From assembly GCA_002179805.1 (NCBI GenBank), contig NAVB01004532.1, positions 1-10,389 on the forward strand: DNA of 10,389 bases, read 5' to 3'. Positions 8,655-10,389 of this stretch are shown one piece after another. The notes beneath the pieces were generated by a model, which was not told where the DNA came from, did no database searches, and was given only the letters and a program-made list of their open reading frames with translations. Numbering within the stretch: the first letter of the stretch is position 1; each line of letters starts with the position of its first letter. Source of the stretch: Acanthamoeba lenticulata. Its lineage: Eukaryota > Discosea > Longamoebia > Acanthamoebidae. The translations under genes were made by a program, and so were the position numbers.

Positions 8655-10334
8655 CTACGTTCGGCGGTTCTTGGCAGCCTCCGGTTGCTCGGGCTCTTTC
8701 GCTGTGCCATACATGATCACCGAGATGGCCGTGATGAAGATGGAGAGGAACGTCTGTGGCGTCAGAGGCACCGAGAACAGGACGCGTGAAGCAAAGGCCG
8801 TGGCGAACATTTCGCCGCCGTGCGCGTACTCTTTGAGAATGATGTTGAGGTAGCCTGCATGGGCGCGCGCACAAACCTACGTATGAGTCATCATGGACGT
8901 GTCATGGACACCCGACAAAAAGGGAAGAGAAAAGGGAAGGCGTACGCAGAAATAAGGCGGTGGTGAATCCACAAAAGGCGCCGAGAATGACGAGGATCAC
9001 CGTGGCCTGGCTCCAGCCTTACCTCGCGTGCCCCCCCCCCCAAAACCCGTGAGCCCAAAGAGGATGAGAGAAGCCTCGCCTCGCCAGCTCTAAAAAAATA
9101 TATTTCTGCGCAAGTAACTCCACGTGGGTTTTGGGGGGGGGGCAAGAAGGGGGAAGAGGAGGAGGAGGAGGAGGAGGGCAGGAGAGGGGTACCGTGGAAA
9201 AAGAGCTCGGTGGAGGACAAGATGTGAGGGCGGTGGACGAGGATCAGGGTCAAGTTGAAACACAAGGAGAAGAAGTAGAGGTAGATGTTCTTTTGATTAA
9301 TGCCCATCTTGATGTCCCTTTTGAGGAGCCACTCGTTGAACGCGCCTGCGCCGGAAGAGGCCAACGCTTGGATGGTGATTGTGCACAAATAAAAGAAGCT
9401 GCCCAACACACATTAACATAGGAATAGAGGGATGGGCATTCATTCCGGTCAGATAGAGAGTCCTTCGGCGGAAGGGGGAGGGCCTTTTGAGGGAGGGACA
9501 CGCACTCGGTCTTGATTTCGAAATTGGCGCCTACTTGGTTGATGGCGCAACCTATCGCCAACAGTACCAGTGCGGACCATTTCACGGGGCCCAGACGCTT
9601 GCCAAAGCAGAACTGGATCGCACAAGCACCAACACAGGCACACGGACGTGCCGATAGGTCCCCCAGCCCAGCACACACCACACACACGAGAGAAAGAGAG
9701 AGAATAATGATTAACGGTGGTGCCACAGCATGCCCATAAAAGATAGCTGGCGTACAGTAACGAAGAGACCGGAGAAGAGGATGCGCATGTTGATGAGCAC
9801 GCGGTAGGAGACCTGGTGACCCAAACAGACGAAGGGCGTGAGGGAAAAAAAAAAAGAAAAGAGACAAAAAGAAAAAGGGCGGTAAGCAGGCAGACGGGCA
9901 GGAGCGTGTGAAATACATACGGGATCAAAGTAAACCAGGTTGAGATACAGGAGCCAGTTGTAGAGGGTGTAGATGAAGGCCGGGACCGCAAACCAAACGC
10001 CTGCTCGCCACTCCGAGGCGAACGCTTGGACTTGCCCCACAACGTCTGTCGTATTGCTGCCAGTTACGTTAACACAAAACACAAAACACAAAACACGGAG
10101 CCATTGGAGTGGTTATCAGTCGCGTTATCAACGCATCAACGCACCTTACTCCCGCTTTAAATTTTAAAATAAAAATAAACACTAATAAAAAGTTTGCATG
10201 CGATCGCTAGGCAGGGACACGCGTACGCCATGTAGCAGTGAAAGCTCATCGTGAGAACGATCTTGAGGAGCTCCATCATAAGCACCACGGTCACCAGGTC
10301 GAACGGGTACCTGTCATCGTCGCCTTTGGCGGCC
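8655..10334 (-). CDS. Nucleotide-sugar transporter, SLC35A-like, 3' seven exons (5' end missing)
   Basis: Multi-pass Golgi or ER antiporter that would bring a nucleotide sugar into the lumen in exchange for its nucleoside monophosphate; substrate not predictable here. Exons: 10334..10227, 10056..9921, 9812..9756, 9612..9500, 9398..9193, 9017..8946, 8854..8655, about 296 residues in phase throughout. The first visible segment, DDRYPFDLVTVVLMMELLK, matches the family's second helix region, so roughly the first helix and N-terminal tail are missing. Later family blocks are GVWFAVPAFIYTLYNWLLYL, VSYRVLINMRILFSGLFVT, the loop GKRLGPVKW with ALVLLAIGCAINQVG, then ALASSGAGAFNEWLLKRDI, a WSQATVILVILGAFCGF helix and a final LSIFITAISVIMYGTA helix. 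About nine hydrophobic segments are visible. The tail is EQPEAAKNRRT with no KKXX signal. The first exon donor could instead lie at 10220, in the same phase. Confidence 0.88.
9031..9178. repeat. C11 run, G10 run and GGA repeat in a transporter intron
   Basis: C11 at 9031-9041, G10 at 9133-9142 and GGA repeats at about 9150-9178 occupy intron 9192..9018. Confidence 0.85.
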
Positions 10335-10389
10335 CTGTGCGTGCGTATATGAATAGGTAATGTATGTATATATAAAGGTATGTGGTGTT
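10335..10389 (-). other. Intron of the transporter gene, cut by the window edge
   Basis: A/T-rich TATA/TGTA repeats lie upstream of a gcgcacag acceptor that starts the first visible exon in phase 2. No coding sequence for the missing first helix is seen in these 55 bases. Confidence 0.65.

Overview
This is eukaryotic nuclear DNA: four spliced protein-coding genes, all on the minus strand and arranged head to tail with only 126 to 271 bases between coding regions. All coordinates below are on the plus strand, and every gene reads from high to low coordinates. Exon chains were built by hand from splice signals, reading-frame phase and family alignment recalled from memory. No RNA evidence was available.

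Layout from right to left, which is the order of transcription direction: (1) 8655-10334, seven exons of a multi-pass nucleotide-sugar transporter (SLC35A-like), whose 5' end lies outside the window. (2) 4565-8383, a complete four-exon gene for a protein of about 1094 residues. Most of it is Glu/Arg charged helix with polyglutamine tracts, and it ends in a villin headpiece actin-binding domain. (3) 775-4438, a complete sixteen-exon gene for an M20-family zinc metallopeptidase of 481 residues with every expected metal ligand present. It includes a 25-base microexon and a probable GC-AG intron. (4) 1-645, the first exon or exons of an unrecognised type II membrane protein that runs off the left edge.

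The coding sequence is GC-rich. The introns are short (56 to 282 bases) and full of microsatellites and homopolymer G/C runs. About half of the inferred 5' splice sites begin GTAC rather than GTAA. High GC, dense short introns, compact spacing, a headpiece protein and a bacterial-looking peptidase together suggest a free-living amoeba such as an Acanthamoeba relative. That assignment is inference and not proven here.

Nothing ties the four genes into one pathway. They look like ordinary housekeeping genes: sugar-nucleotide transport into the Golgi or ER, actin cytoskeleton, dipeptide hydrolysis and a membrane protein. I see no mobile element, CRISPR array, RNA gene or plus-strand gene. The most interesting points are the helix-plus-headpiece architecture, the microexon carrying catalytic residues, the GC-AG intron and the splice-site style.
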